A stretch of DNA of 64,000 bases from Streptomyces spirodelae (GCF_017676385.1 NZ_JAFFZN010000001.1:1-64000); one strand, 5' to 3'; shown: positions 30,075 through 39,051, counted from the stretch's first letter. The notes: a model not told the origin generated them from the sequence alone. Numbers and translations: made by a program.

Positions 30075-32428
30075 TCCTCCCCCGGTCCGTGGGAAGAGCA
30101 GCCACGGCGCTCCAGGCGTACCACGATGCTCTTGGAGGTCGGCGTGTTGGAGGTGTCGGCCACCGAGCCGAGCGGGACCAGTGCGTTGGCCTCGGGAAAG
30201 TAGGCCGCGCAGCAGCCGCGGGCGGTGTCGTAGGCGACGGCTCGGAAGGCGTCGGCACGCCGGTCCAGGCCGTCCGTCCACTCGCTGACGAGGTCCACCA
30301 GATCGCCGTCGGTGATCCCGCGCTCGGCGAGGTCGTCGGGATGTGCGAAGACCACTCTGCGTCCGCTGTGGATGCCACGGTAGCGGTCATCGAGCCCGTA
30401 GATCGTGGTGTTGTACTGGTCGTGGCTGCGCAGCGTCTGCAACAGCAGGCGACCGGGCGGGACGCGCAGCACCTCCAGGGTGTTCACCGTGAAGTTGGCC
30501 TTGCCCGTACGGGTGGGGAAGCGCCGCTCGTCGCGGGGTGCGTGGGGCAGGGTGAAGCCGCCGGGCTGCCGCACCCGGGCGTTGAAGCCGCCGAAATCCG
30601 GCACGACCCGGGCGATGCTGTCGCGGACGGCGTCGTAGTCGGCCTCGAAACCGGCCCAGGGCACGGGCCCGCCCGCGCCGCCGTCCCGATCACCACGACG
30701 CGGACCGCCGGTGCCGAAGAGGCTCTGTGCCAGCCGGCAGACGATGACCGGCTCCGGGAGCAGGTGCGGCGAGGCGGGTGGCAGCGTCCCGTGTGAGGCG
30801 TGCACCATCCCCATCGAGTCCTCGACGGTGACGAACCGCCTCTCGCCACCCGGACCCCGGTCTCGCTCGGTGCGGCCCAGGGTGGGGAGGATGAGGGCTT
30901 CCCGGCCGCAGACGGCGTGGGAGCGGTTGAGCTTGGTGGAGACCTGCACGGTGAGGCGGCAGCTTCGCAGGGCCCGCTCGGTGGCGGCGGTGTCCGGCGC
31001 TGCGGATACGAAGTTCCCGCCCATGGCGAAGAACACCTTCACCTCACCCGCGGCCATCGCACGGATCGCCTCCACCGCGTCACAACCGTGGTGGCGGGGC
31101 GGGTCGAAGCCGAATTCCCTGCCCAGCGCGGCGAGGAACTCCGGGTCCGGCTTTTCGTGAATCCCCATCGTCCGGTCGCCCTGGACGTTGGAGTGGCCCC
31201 GCACGGGGCACACTCCGGCTCCGGCCCGTCCCAGATTGCCGCGCAGCAGCAGGAAGTTCACGACCTCGCGGATGGTGGGCACGGAGTGCTTGTGCTGGGT
31301 GAGCCCCATGGCCCAGCACACCACGACCGACCGGGCGGCGGTGACCTCGCGCGCGGTCGCCTCGATGGCCTCGCGCGCAAGTCCGGTCGCCTCGGTGATG
31401 TCGGCCCAGTCGATTTCCCGCAGGTGTGCAGCGTAGTCCTGGAAGCCGTCGGTGTGCGCGGTGATGAAGTCGTGGTCGAGGACCGTACCGGGCACGGCGT
31501 CCTCGGCCTCGACCAGCAGCCGGGACAGCGCCTGGAAGAGCGCCAGGTCACCACCGAGCCGTATCTGCAGGAAGCGGTCGGTGAGGGGCGTGCCGCCACC
31601 TGCGATGCCACGGGCGTTCTGCGGGTTCTTGAAGCGCTGCAGCCCGGCCTCGGGCAGCGGGTTCACCGCGACGATACGCGCACCGCGCCGCTTGGCCTTC
31701 TCCAGCGCCGAGAGCATCCGCGGATGATTGGTGCCGGGATTCTGTCCGACGACGAAGATCAGGTCGGCGCAGTACAGATCGTCGAGGCGGACGCTGCCTT
31801 TGCCCACACCGATCGTCTCCGTGAGGGCCGAGCCGCTCGACTCGTGGCACATGTTCGAGCAGTCCGGGAGATTGTTCGTGCCGAATTGCCGTACGAGCAG
31901 CTGGTAGAGGTACGCCGCCTCGTTGGAGGTGCGCCCCGAGGTGTAGAAGGCGGCCTCGTCCGGGCTTCGCAGCGCGTTGAGCTCACGGGCTGCGATACTG
32001 AACGCCTCCTCCCAGCCGACCGGCACATAGTGCTCCGAGTCGGCCGCCTTGTACATCGGCTCGGTGAGCCGGCCCTGCTGACCCAGCCAGTAGTCGCTGC
32101 GACGCGCGAGCTCGTCCACCGGGTGTGCGGCGAAGAACTCGGGCGTCACCCGCCGGACGGTGGCCTCTTCTGCGACGGCCTTGGCGCCGTTCTCGCAGAA
32201 CTCGGCCCGGCTGCGGTGCTCGCCCTCCGGCCAGGCGCAGCCCGGGCAGTCGAAACCGTCCTGCTGATTCACCTTGAGCAGCGTCAGCGCCGTGCGCCGC
32301 GCACCCATCTGCTCGTACCCCATGCGCAGTGCATGGGTCACGGCAGGCAGTCCGGCGGCCCAGCGTTTCGCCTCGCCCACCTCCAGCGCGTCCTCACCGG
32401 GCTCCTCGCGCGGCGCCTTGCGTGCCAT
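30062..32428 (-). CDS. FdhF/YdeP-family molybdopterin oxidoreductase (probable formate dehydrogenase)
   Basis: A 788-aa bis-MGD enzyme. An N-terminal GFDCPGCAWPEGEH motif is typical of the YdeP branch. The molybdenum-ligand region is DCSNMCHESSGSALTETIGV, with Cys where FdhF has selenocysteine. Later segments VCWAMGLTQHKHSVPTI, GGNFVSAAPDTAATERAL and a C-terminal molydop-binding domain (SHDQYNTTIYGLDDRY) follow. It is 46 bp behind the Rieske demethylase gene and so in one operon with it. Formate from PurU and from formylmycothiol makes formate the likely substrate, but no electron-transfer subunit is encoded here and some YdeP proteins have other roles. Confidence 0.88.
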   Translation of the reverse strand: MARKAPREEPGEDALEVGEAKRWAAGLPAVTHALRMGYEQMGARRTALTLLKVNQQDGFDCPGCAWPEGEHRSRAEFCENGAKAVAEEATVRRVTPEFFAAHPVDELARRSDYWLGQQGRLTEPMYKAADSEHYVPVGWEEAFSIAARELNALRSPDEAAFYTSGRTSNEAAYLYQLLVRQFGTNNLPDCSNMCHESSGSALTETIGVGKGSVRLDDLYCADLIFVVGQNPGTNHPRMLSALEKAKRRGARIVAVNPLPEAGLQRFKNPQNARGIAGGGTPLTDRFLQIRLGGDLALFQALSRLLVEAEDAVPGTVLDHDFITAHTDGFQDYAAHLREIDWADITEATGLAREAIEATAREVTAARSVVVCWAMGLTQHKHSVPTIREVVNFLLLRGNLGRAGAGVCPVRGHSNVQGDRTMGIHEKPDPEFLAALGREFGFDPPRHHGCDAVEAIRAMAAGEVKVFFAMGGNFVSAAPDTAATERALRSCRLTVQVSTKLNRSHAVCGREALILPTLGRTERDRGPGGERRFVTVEDSMGMVHASHGTLPPASPHLLPEPVIVCRLAQSLFGTGGPRRGDRDGGAGGPVPWAGFEADYDAVRDSIARVVPDFGGFNARVRQPGGFTLPHAPRDERRFPTRTGKANFTVNTLEVLRVPPGRLLLQTLRSHDQYNTTIYGLDDRYRGIHSGRRVVFAHPDDLAERGITDGDLVDLVSEWTDGLDRRADAFRAVAYDTARGCCAAYFPEANALVPLGSVADTSNTPTSKSIVVRLERRGCSSHGPGEDQPG

Positions 32429-32474
32429 CGTTCCCCCTTCTCGTCCCCTCCTCGGATACGGAACGCGGCCGCCG

Positions 32475-33596
32475 TTACGCGGTCAGCCGCTTCTGGAGCC
32501 AGGTGTGGAACTCACCGATGTGGTGCTCGCTGGGCACCAGGACACCGCCCTGGGCATAGGCACGGGAACTCATAGCGGGCTGCGTGCGCTCACAGGCGTC
32601 GAAGTCCTGCTGGTTCACCCGGTGGAAGAGCTCGACCGAATGGTCCAGGTCCTTGCCGCTCGCCGTGACGTGCGGGAGGTAGAGCCAGTCGCATTCCACC
32701 ACGGTCCGGTCGGCGGCCACCGGAAACATCCGGTGGAAGATGACGTGGTCAGGGACGAGATTGACAAACACCTGCGGCCTGACCGTGATCGCGTAATAGC
32801 GGCGGTCCTGCTCCTCACCTACGCCCGGAATCCGGTCCAGACCCTCGGCCCCGCCGAGGGTGAACCCCGCCACGTCCTCCCCGAATTCCGCACCGTGCCC
32901 CACGTAGTACTGGGCGGCGAATCCGTCGGCGAACTCGGGAAGCACCTCGGTCAGTTCGGGGTGGATGGTGGCGCAGTGGTAGCACTCCATGAAGTTCTCG
33001 ATGATGAGCTTCCAGTTGGCCTTGACGTCGTAGGTGATCCTGCGGCCCACTTCCAGGCCGTCGATCCCGTAGTTGTCGATCGCCTCGGCGCTCCCCAGCC
33101 GCTGGGCCACCGCGCCCCTCACCTCGTCATCGAACGAAGGCGGATCGTCGGCCAGGCAGACCCACACATACCCGAGCCACTCCCGGACGTGCACCTTGAT
33201 CAGCCCGTACTCGGTCCGGTCGACATCCGGCATCGACGTCAGATTGGGGGCGGCGACCAACTTGCCGTCCAGCCCGTACGTCCAGGCGTGGTACGGACAC
33301 TGGAAGGCCCGCTTGACCTCACCCGATTCCTGGGTGCACAGCTTCGCGCCACGGTGCCGGCAAATGTTCAGGAATGCCTTGACCGAGCCGTCCCGGGCGC
33401 GGGAGATGAGCACGCTCTCGCGCCCTACCTGGCGCGTCTGGAAACTTCCCGGTCCGGCCAGGTCCGACGCTCTGGCCACACAGAACCACATGGCCTCGAA
33501 AATCCGCTCCTGCTCCATGCGGAAGATTTCAGGGTCGGTGTAGTGCTCCCCGGGCAGCGTGGAGATCAGACTCGGGGACGGATTCGTCACGGTCAT
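32475..33596 (-). CDS. gbcA: Glycine betaine demethylase, Rieske oxygenase component (GbcA-like)
   Basis: A 373-aa aromatic-ring-hydroxylase-type oxygenase. The Rieske cluster is held by ICRHRGAKLC and CPYHAWTYG; the mononuclear iron site shows ENFMECYHCATIHPEL with its two His. Length and overall sequence resemble GbcA, which turns glycine betaine into dimethylglycine plus formaldehyde. The neighbours (dimethylglycine oxidase, sarcosine oxidase, formaldehyde removal, BCCT carrier) support that substrate; related stachydrine or carnitine demethylases are the alternative. Unlike the usual pair, the reductase is not adjacent. ATG 33596 follows GAAGGTGG. Confidence 0.88.
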   Translation of the reverse strand: MTVTNPSPSLISTLPGEHYTDPEIFRMEQERIFEAMWFCVARASDLAGPGSFQTRQVGRESVLISRARDGSVKAFLNICRHRGAKLCTQESGEVKRAFQCPYHAWTYGLDGKLVAAPNLTSMPDVDRTEYGLIKVHVREWLGYVWVCLADDPPSFDDEVRGAVAQRLGSAEAIDNYGIDGLEVGRRITYDVKANWKLIIENFMECYHCATIHPELTEVLPEFADGFAAQYYVGHGAEFGEDVAGFTLGGAEGLDRIPGVGEEQDRRYYAITVRPQVFVNLVPDHVIFHRMFPVAADRTVVECDWLYLPHVTASGKDLDHSVELFHRVNQQDFDACERTQPAMSSRAYAQGGVLVPSEHHIGEFHTWLQKRLTA

Positions 33597-33686
33597 CGTG
33601 CCACCTTCGAAAGACGTCGGACGCCCACGCGGCGAGGGTCGTCGTGGAGGGGTGCCAGAGGCGGTTCAAGGACAGCGCCGTGTTTC

Positions 33687-33748
33687 CTTATATGCAACGG
33701 CGTGCGCATCACGCAACAAGGGAATCGGGGGGAGGCGGCTGGTGTCAA
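33687..33748 (-). promoter_or_regulatory. Regulon promoter/operator for gbcA and the molybdoenzyme gene
   Basis: Reading leftwards: TTGACA (33748-33743), 25 bp, GTTGCGTGATGCGCAC, then GTTGCATATAAGG. TTGCGT (33716-33711) and TATAAG (33692-33687) are 18 bp apart, the best -10 of the set. The TTGACA overlaps the last codons of folP (stop at 33745). Confidence 0.75.
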
Positions 33749-34782
33749 GAGCGGGGATGTGCGCTGAACCCGCCACTGAGTCGCTGCCGCAGAGGGACCT
33801 GCGACGAAGGTGCCGTGTCATCGCCCCAGCGGGCCGTCACCCGAACCGCGTCGAGGGTCGAGGCCACATCGTGCACGCGCAGGCACCAGGCCCCCTGCGC
33901 GGCCGCCAGGACGGATACGGCGGCGGTCGCTGGGTCCCTCAGCCGCGCCGGGCGCGACTCTCCCGTCTCCGGGTCCGCCAGCAGAGAACCCAGGAAGGAC
34001 TTGCGAGACGCGCCCACGAGGAGGGGATACCGAAGCGCGGCGACCTCCCCGAGACGGGCCAGCAGCTCCCAGTTGTGTCCGGCCGTCTTGGCGAAGCCCA
34101 GCCCGGGGTCGACGATCAAGCAGCCGGGTGGGACCCCGGCCTGCAGCGCCGCCTCGATCCTCAGCGACAGCTCATCGACCACATCGGTGACGACGTCGTC
34201 GTACACGGCGTTCGCCTGCATGCCGGCGGCGTGCCCGCGCCAGTGCATCACCGCGTACGGCGCGCCGGCCCGCGCCATCAAAGGCAGCATCGCCGGATCG
34301 GCGAGACCGCCCGAGACATCGTTGACCAGCCGCGCCCCCGCGTCGAGGGCGCGAGCGGCGACCTCGGCCCGCATGGTGTCAACACTGACGGTCCCGCCTG
34401 CCGCGGCGAGTTCCCGGACGACGGGCAGGACGCGCCGCACCTCCTCCTCGGCGGACGGGCGTACCGCACCGGGCCGCGTCGACTCACCGCCCACGTCCAC
34501 GATGTCCGCGCCCTGCTCGAGCAGTGCGAGTCCGTGTGCGACGGCCGTTTCAGGGGCGAGGGACAGCCCGCCGTCGGAGAAGGAGTCCGGCGTGACGTTC
34601 ACCACCCCCATGACCAGGGTCCGACCGGGCCGCGGAAGCCCGTACGGATGGAGTGCCGGTCTTCCGGGGTGCGATGGGACGGTTGTCCGGACGGCGGCCC
34701 GGGCGGGCGACGGCTCGGCGTGCGACGCCTCAGCCGACAACAGCTCGGGGCGCGACGCACCGGCCACAGCCGCTGCCCTCAT
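33745..34782 (-). CDS. folP: Dihydropteroate synthase (second copy type, in the island)
   Basis: A 345-aa enzyme joining p-aminobenzoate to the pterin in folate synthesis. Signatures: LVMGVVNVTPDSFSDGGLSL, GADIVDVGGESTRPGA and LIVDPGLGFAKTAGHNW. About 50 extra N-terminal residues precede the core. Its ATG overlaps the stop of Rieske ferredoxin copy 2 (ATGA), so it is translated with a redox protein of the betaine route. No other folate-biosynthesis gene adjoins, so it is likely a paralogue recruited to raise THF supply for the folate-dependent oxidases (inference). Confidence 0.94.
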   Translation of the reverse strand: MRAAAVAGASRPELLSAEASHAEPSPARAAVRTTVPSHPGRPALHPYGLPRPGRTLVMGVVNVTPDSFSDGGLSLAPETAVAHGLALLEQGADIVDVGGESTRPGAVRPSAEEEVRRVLPVVRELAAAGGTVSVDTMRAEVAARALDAGARLVNDVSGGLADPAMLPLMARAGAPYAVMHWRGHAAGMQANAVYDDVVTDVVDELSLRIEAALQAGVPPGCLIVDPGLGFAKTAGHNWELLARLGEVAALRYPLLVGASRKSFLGSLLADPETGESRPARLRDPATAAVSVLAAAQGAWCLRVHDVASTLDAVRVTARWGDDTAPSSQVPLRQRLSGGFSAHPRS

Positions 34783-35141
34783 ACGGCCCCCTCGACGGCC
34801 AGGCGGCGGGCGGCGCAGGCCGGGACGCTGGGGACGGCCTCGGACAGCCGTACGCAGACCATGCCGTCCTCGACCACGACCTCGTGGGTACGCACAGGGC
34901 GCCGGGCGGGCGGACCGTCGGGCTTGCCCGTGCGCAGGTCGAACTTCGAGGCGTGCAGCGGGCATTCCACCTCGCACCCCTCCAGCCAGCCGTCGGAGAG
35001 CGAAGCGTCCTGGTGAGTGCACGTGTCGTCGATTGCGTAGACCTCACCGTCCTCGGTGTGGAACACGGCGATGGGCGGGTCCCCCTCGAACCGACTGGCC
35101 TCGCCTCGCGGCAGGTCGGCGAGACGGCACACAGGAATCAT
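34779..35141 (-). CDS. Rieske [2Fe-2S] ferredoxin (copy 2)
   Basis: A 120-aa Rieske ferredoxin with CTHQDASLSDGWLEG and CPLHASKFD cluster motifs, clearly a paralogue of copy 1 with a longer C-terminal tail. I place the start at ATG 35141, spaced from AAGGG; a GTG at 35150 would add three residues but sits too close to that sequence. It leads a two-gene operon with folP and is divergent from the BCCT carrier. It is a likely electron donor to the GbcA-type oxygenase, encoded just downstream of folP. Confidence 0.92.
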   Translation of the reverse strand: MIPVCRLADLPRGEASRFEGDPPIAVFHTEDGEVYAIDDTCTHQDASLSDGWLEGCEVECPLHASKFDLRTGKPDGPPARRPVRTHEVVVEDGMVCVRLSEAVPSVPACAARRLAVEGAV

Positions 35142-35159
35142 CGTGATCACCCTTGATGC

Positions 35160-35222
35160 GTAATGTGAAACTGATTGCGTAAGACGCAACGCAAGTTTGA
35201 GGTTCCCCCCACCCCTTGTCAA
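35160..35222 (-). promoter_or_regulatory. Regulon promoter/operator for ferredoxin copy 2 and folP
   Basis: Reading leftwards: TTGACA (35222-35217), 26 bp, GTTGCGTCTTACGCAA (a good palindrome), then GTTTCACATTACGCATC. TTGCGT (35189-35184) and CATTAC (35165-35160) are 18 bp apart. Transcription would start about 12 nt before the ATG at 35141. Confidence 0.7.
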
Positions 35223-35337
35223 GCAGGTGGACCCGGCCCGGACGGATGCCTCAGCGCAGCTCGCGACCGCCTGCCACTGAGGGGTTCCGGCGGCCAGGAC
35301 CTTGGCGGATCGCTCGGAGATTCTGTGGACCAGGGCC

Positions 35338-35397
35338 TTGACGGCTGGATTCACGAAGTGTTCTCTGTTGCGCTCATAGAGACAGGCTTCTTATTAC
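35338..35397 (+). promoter_or_regulatory. Regulon promoter/operator for the BCCT carrier
   Basis: TTGACG (35338-35343), 23 bp, GTTGCGCTCATAGAGAC, then TTATTACGCAAC. TTGCGC (35368-35373) and TATTAC (35392-35397) have an 18-bp spacer. It matches the other modules, which ties uptake to breakdown under one regulator. Confidence 0.7.
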
Positions 35398-35426
35398 GCA
35401 ACAGTTCAGCTGTTGCTCCGTACCAG

Positions 35427-35482
35427 CCGCCGGTGCTCCGTACTGCACTCCGGCACCGCCGGTGCGCCGGTTCCGCCGGTGC
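35427..35482 (+). repeat. Three copies of CCGCCGGTGC in the BCCT leader
   Basis: Exact copies start at 35427, 35456 and 35473, mixed with inverted matches (GGTGC with GCACC), so several short hairpins are possible in the leader RNA. Function unknown; it may only reflect GC-rich spacer DNA. Confidence 0.6.
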
Positions 35483-35657
35483 GCCGGCACCGCGCCATGA
35501 CTGCCGGGACTGCAGACCGCTGAGGCCGCCGGAGACGACCGGACCCGTGGCGCCGCATCGGCCGCCGCCCCATCGCCCCGTCCGAGCCCGATTCCGATCG
35601 CACGCCCGCACGACCGCACGCCCGCCCGCACGCACGACCAGCAGAAGGGATGACAGC

Positions 35658-37379
35658 ATGGCTGTCCCCATGGCGAAATCGCCAGGAAACTCCCCCGGCG
35701 AAGAGACAGCCGGGCCCCCACCCCGTAAGTCGTCGATCGCGCCGGGTGTCTTCTGGCCGTCCGCGATCATCGTCGCCGGCTTCGTGCTGTACGCCACGGT
35801 GTTCAGGACCTCGGCACAGACGACCATCAGCACGGTGCAGGAGGAGATCGTCGGCGGTCTCGGCTGGTACTACACCGCCCTGGTCTCGCTCTTCGTGATC
35901 TTCGCCCTCTGGGTCGGAATCGGCCGCTTCGGCGACATCAGGCTCGGCGCGGACGACGACAAGCCCGAGTTCAGCATGGGCTCATGGCTGGCGATGCTGT
36001 TCGCTGCCGGTATGGGCATCGGGCTCGTCTTCTGGGGCGTTGCCGAGCCGCTGAACCACTTCGTCTCCCCCAGGCCCGGCGTCGGTAAGGCAGAGGCCGA
36101 GCGCAGCGAGTTCGCCATGGTCCAGACGTTCCTGCACTGGGGAATCCACCCATGGGCCATCTATATCGTCGTCGGCCTCGCCGTCGCCTACGCCGTACAC
36201 CGCAAGGGCCGCCCGGTCTCGATCCGCTGGGCACTGGAGCCGATCCTCGGTGACAGGATCAGGGGTCGCTGGGGTGACGCGATCGATGTGATCGCCCTCG
36301 TCGGCACCCTCTTCGGCGTGGCCACCTCTCTCGGCTTCGGCGTGGTGCAGATCGCCTCGGGTCTGGAGTCCCGGGGCTGGGTGGCCGACCCCGACAAGTC
36401 CGTGCAGGTCGCCCTCATCATCGGCATCACGTTGATCGCCACCATCTCGGTGGTCACGGGCATCGGCAAGGGCATCAAATGGCTGTCGAACATCAATATG
36501 ACACTGGCCGGAGTGCTGCTGATCTTTGCGCTCATCACGGGCCCGACGCTCTTCATCCTCAATACGTTCGTCGAGGACATCGGGGCGTATCTGCAGAACA
36601 TCGTCACGCTGAGCTTCAACACCGGGGCCACCGAAGGCCATGACGGCACAGCCTGGGTCAGCAGCTGGACGGTCTTCTACTGGGGCTGGTGGATCTCGTG
36701 GGCGCCGTTCGTCGGTATCTTCATCGCCCGGATCTCCCGCGGCCGGACGGTGCGCGAGTTCGTCACAGGGGTGCTGTTGATACCCACTCTGCTGACCTTC
36801 GTCTGGTTCGCGGTCTTCGGCGGCTCGGCGCTGCACCGCGAGACGCTGGGTGGCGGCGGACTGGTCGGGGAAGACGGCACGGTCGGTACCGACAGCGCCT
36901 TCTTCCAACTGCTCGACACCCTGCCGGGCGGAGCGCTCGTCGCCGGGGCGGCGCTTTTGCTGATCGTGCTGTTCTTCGTCACCTCCTCCGACTCCGGCAG
37001 CTTCGTGGTCGACATGCTGGCCTCGGGTGGCGACCCCGAACCGCCGGTGTGGAGCCGCGTGTTCTGGGCCGGCTCCGAAGGCGCCGTGGCCATCGCGCTC
37101 CTGGTCGCCAGCGGCAGCGGGACCGCATCGCTGACCACCCTGCAAACGGCGGCGATCATCACCGCGCTGCCGTTCAGCCTGGTGATGATCGGCTTGTGCG
37201 TCGCCACAGTCAGGTCCTTCCGGAGCGAACGCCAGGCATACCTGGTCGCCCGCCGACTGAAGCAGGAGCAGCGGCTCGTCGACCAGGCCGTCACTGCGGT
37301 GGAGGAAGGTCTGGAGAACGGGACGCTGTCGAACGGCGCCGAGAAGAGCCCGGCCGCGACCGATACTCCTGCCAAGTAG
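35658..37379 (+). CDS. BCCT-family glycine betaine transporter
   Basis: A 573-aa carrier with twelve predicted helices. BCCT hallmarks include MGSWLAMLFAAGMGIGLVFWGVAEP (split here at MGIGLVFWG), the substrate-box tryptophans in WTVFYWGWWISWAPFVG, and FIARISRGRTVREF. The N-terminus is a short Pro-rich cytosolic tail and the C-terminus a charged tail of about 60 residues, both of the kind that senses osmolarity in BetP. ATG 35658 follows AAGGGA. It is expressed from the divergent control region and is the expected betaine importer for the island. A hairpin follows the stop. Confidence 0.94.
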   Translation: MAVPMAKSPGNSPGEETAGPPPRKSSIAPGVFWPSAIIVAGFVLYATVFRTSAQTTISTVQEEIVGGLGWYYTALVSLFVIFALWVGIGRFGDIRLGADDDKPEFSMGSWLAMLFAAGMGIGLVFWGVAEPLNHFVSPRPGVGKAEAERSEFAMVQTFLHWGIHPWAIYIVVGLAVAYAVHRKGRPVSIRWALEPILGDRIRGRWGDAIDVIALVGTLFGVATSLGFGVVQIASGLESRGWVADPDKSVQVALIIGITLIATISVVTGIGKGIKWLSNINMTLAGVLLIFALITGPTLFILNTFVEDIGAYLQNIVTLSFNTGATEGHDGTAWVSSWTVFYWGWWISWAPFVGIFIARISRGRTVREFVTGVLLIPTLLTFVWFAVFGGSALHRETLGGGGLVGEDGTVGTDSAFFQLLDTLPGGALVAGAALLLIVLFFVTSSDSGSFVVDMLASGGDPEPPVWSRVFWAGSEGAVAIALLVASGSGTASLTTLQTAAIITALPFSLVMIGLCVATVRSFRSERQAYLVARRLKQEQRLVDQAVTAVEEGLENGTLSNGAEKSPAATDTPAK

Positions 37380-37404
37380 GAGGTCCCGGACCCGGTGTTG
37401 GTGT

Positions 37405-37444
37405 GGACGGGGCGGCTCGGGAACGTTCCCGCTCCGTCCCGTCC
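37405..37444 (+). terminator. Large palindrome downstream of the BCCT gene
   Basis: Two 20-nt arms centred on AACGTT match at 17 of 20 positions, from GGACGGG at the left end to CCCGTCC at the right. There is no loop-free U-tract, as is normal in high-GC actinobacteria. It ends the catabolic island on this side. Confidence 0.65.
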
Positions 37445-37578
37445 GCTCGGCCCTCTGCGTGCCGCCGATCGGCGATACACCCCGCTCTCCGTGGCCGAAT
37501 GGCCTCTTGATGGGCCGTCAGGTCGGCTGATGGGATCTGCGGCACCGAGGAGCCGACGACCGCATCGGAGGTCCGCCC

Positions 37579-39051
37579 GTGTACCGACGCCTGCTCACCG
37601 CCTTCGCGCTGCTGGTCTGCTTCGTCGTGCTCGGCGCGGGTACCGCCCCTGCGGTCGCCGCCGACGCGGAGACGGCGGGTACCGCCCCTGCGGTCACCGC
37701 TGACCCGGGCACCGGGCCGCTGCGGCCGTCCCGCCTCACCGACGGGCGCGGACGGGTGCTCACCCTGCGGGGCTGGAACGTGGAGGACAAGAAGCACCGG
37801 GGCCGACAGGCGCTTTCCGCCATCACCGAGCGCCATTTCAGAGACCTGCACGACCAGGGCTTCAACTTCGCCCGGCTGCTGATCTTCTGGGACGACCTGG
37901 AACCCCGGCGCGGCCACTACCGGGTGGACTACCTGAAGAAGATCGAGCGCATCCTGGACTGGGCACACCGCTACCGCGTCCATGTGCTGCTCGACGCGCA
38001 CCAGGATGTCTTCGGGCCCGCCTTCGGACACCGCGGGATTCCCGCATGGGCCACCAGGACCGATGGCCTGCCCTTCGAGCCGCATCCTGACGACTGGTTC
38101 GCGGAGTATTTCGAGCCGGCCGTGCAGCGCGCGTTCACCCACCTCTACACGGATGCCGACCTGCAGCAGGCTCAGGTACGTATGTGGCGGGTCCTGGCGG
38201 CCCGGTTCCACGACCACCCGGCCGTCATCGGCTACGACCTGATCAACGAACCGATGGGCGAGACCCGGCCCGGCGAGGACCTGCCGACGGCGGCCCGGCG
38301 CATCGAGGCGGAGCACCTCACCCCGACGTACAACCGCCTCGCGGACGCGATCCGTTCCGTGGACGACGACAACTGGATCTTCTTCGAGCCGACTCCGATT
38401 GTGGGCGAGGGCGTACCGACCGGCCTCGGCCGCATCGACGCCTCCAAGGTCGTCTACGCGCCGCACTTCTACAACACCGCGATGGAGGCCGGCGCCGACT
38501 ACGACCCCGCCGCCGGCTGGATCGAGGGCTACGAGGCAGCCGTGACAGACTACCCGACGCGGTACGGCATCCCGGTGGTAGTGGGAGAGTGGGGGCCGCT
38601 CAACAACGCCCTGCCGAACATGGCGCGCTTCTACCGCGACGCGCTCGCCTCGCTGAACCGCTACAGCTCGGGCTGGGCAAGCTATGTCTGGTGCTACGGG
38701 AGTGGCTACTGTGCCGTCGACGAGAAGGGCCGCTTCCGCACCAACAAGCAGCAGACCGCAGCCCCGTACGCCGCGGCCGTGGCGGGCAAGGTCACCACGG
38801 AGGAACACGCCCCGGACACCGGTGCCTACCGGCTGGCCTACCGCGCGGGCCACGGCAGCACCGAAGTGCGCGTACCGCCGCACCCGGGCGGATGGCGGGT
38901 CCAGGTGACGGGCCCTGCCGGGACCGCGACGCCGGTGCTCCCCTCGGACCGGACGGCCATGGCACGGGTGCACGCGCGGCCGGGCGCGACGGTCACGGTT
39001 CGTGTCACTCCCCTCCCCCGCCCCCCACAGAGGCCCGGACCGGGGCGGTGA
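37579..39051 (+). CDS. Secreted GH5 glycoside hydrolase (endoglycoceramidase/cellulase-like)
   Basis: A 490-aa secreted enzyme. A signal peptide (LLTAFALLVCFVVLGAGTA, cleavage near AVAA at about residue 28) is followed by a (beta/alpha)8 GH5 domain (about 50-400). The acid/base Glu is in GYDLINEPMGE (about E224) and the nucleophile in IPVVVGEWGP (about E337). The family also shows RLLIFWDDLEPRRGHY and HVLLDAHQDVFGPAFG, which recalls endoglycoceramidase-like GH5. A beta-rich C-terminal domain follows. A perfect 21-nt duplication (37636 and 37675) repeats GTAPAV around the cleavage site. GTG 37579 follows GGAGG. Confidence 0.9.
   Translation: MYRRLLTAFALLVCFVVLGAGTAPAVAADAETAGTAPAVTADPGTGPLRPSRLTDGRGRVLTLRGWNVEDKKHRGRQALSAITERHFRDLHDQGFNFARLLIFWDDLEPRRGHYRVDYLKKIERILDWAHRYRVHVLLDAHQDVFGPAFGHRGIPAWATRTDGLPFEPHPDDWFAEYFEPAVQRAFTHLYTDADLQQAQVRMWRVLAARFHDHPAVIGYDLINEPMGETRPGEDLPTAARRIEAEHLTPTYNRLADAIRSVDDDNWIFFEPTPIVGEGVPTGLGRIDASKVVYAPHFYNTAMEAGADYDPAAGWIEGYEAAVTDYPTRYGIPVVVGEWGPLNNALPNMARFYRDALASLNRYSSGWASYVWCYGSGYCAVDEKGRFRTNKQQTAAPYAAAVAGKVTTEEHAPDTGAYRLAYRAGHGSTEVRVPPHPGGWRVQVTGPAGTATPVLPSDRTAMARVHARPGATVTVRVTPLPRPPQRPGPGR

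Larger units (their letters stand above)
35142..35657. other. 516-bp divergent control region and long BCCT leader
   Basis: Two regulon promoters lie back to back here (leftward 35160-35222, rightward 35338-35397). From about 35404 to 35657 lies a GC-rich leader of some 250 nt before the BCCT start. It has three copies of CCGCCGGTGC (35427, 35456, 35473) and later Ala/His-like CGCACGCCCGCACGA repeats that can fold into hairpins. I see no open frame with coding character. Confidence 0.55.

Noticed and set aside
34779..35354. Longer version of ferredoxin copy 2 starting further upstream
   Set aside because: The extra residues would be read through the promoter/operator module and are not conserved with copy 1, which begins at the equivalent Met.
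37636..37695. Direct 21-nt duplication considered as an insertion target site
   Set aside because: It lies in the signal-peptide region, keeps frame and flanks only 18 bp, with no element between the copies.
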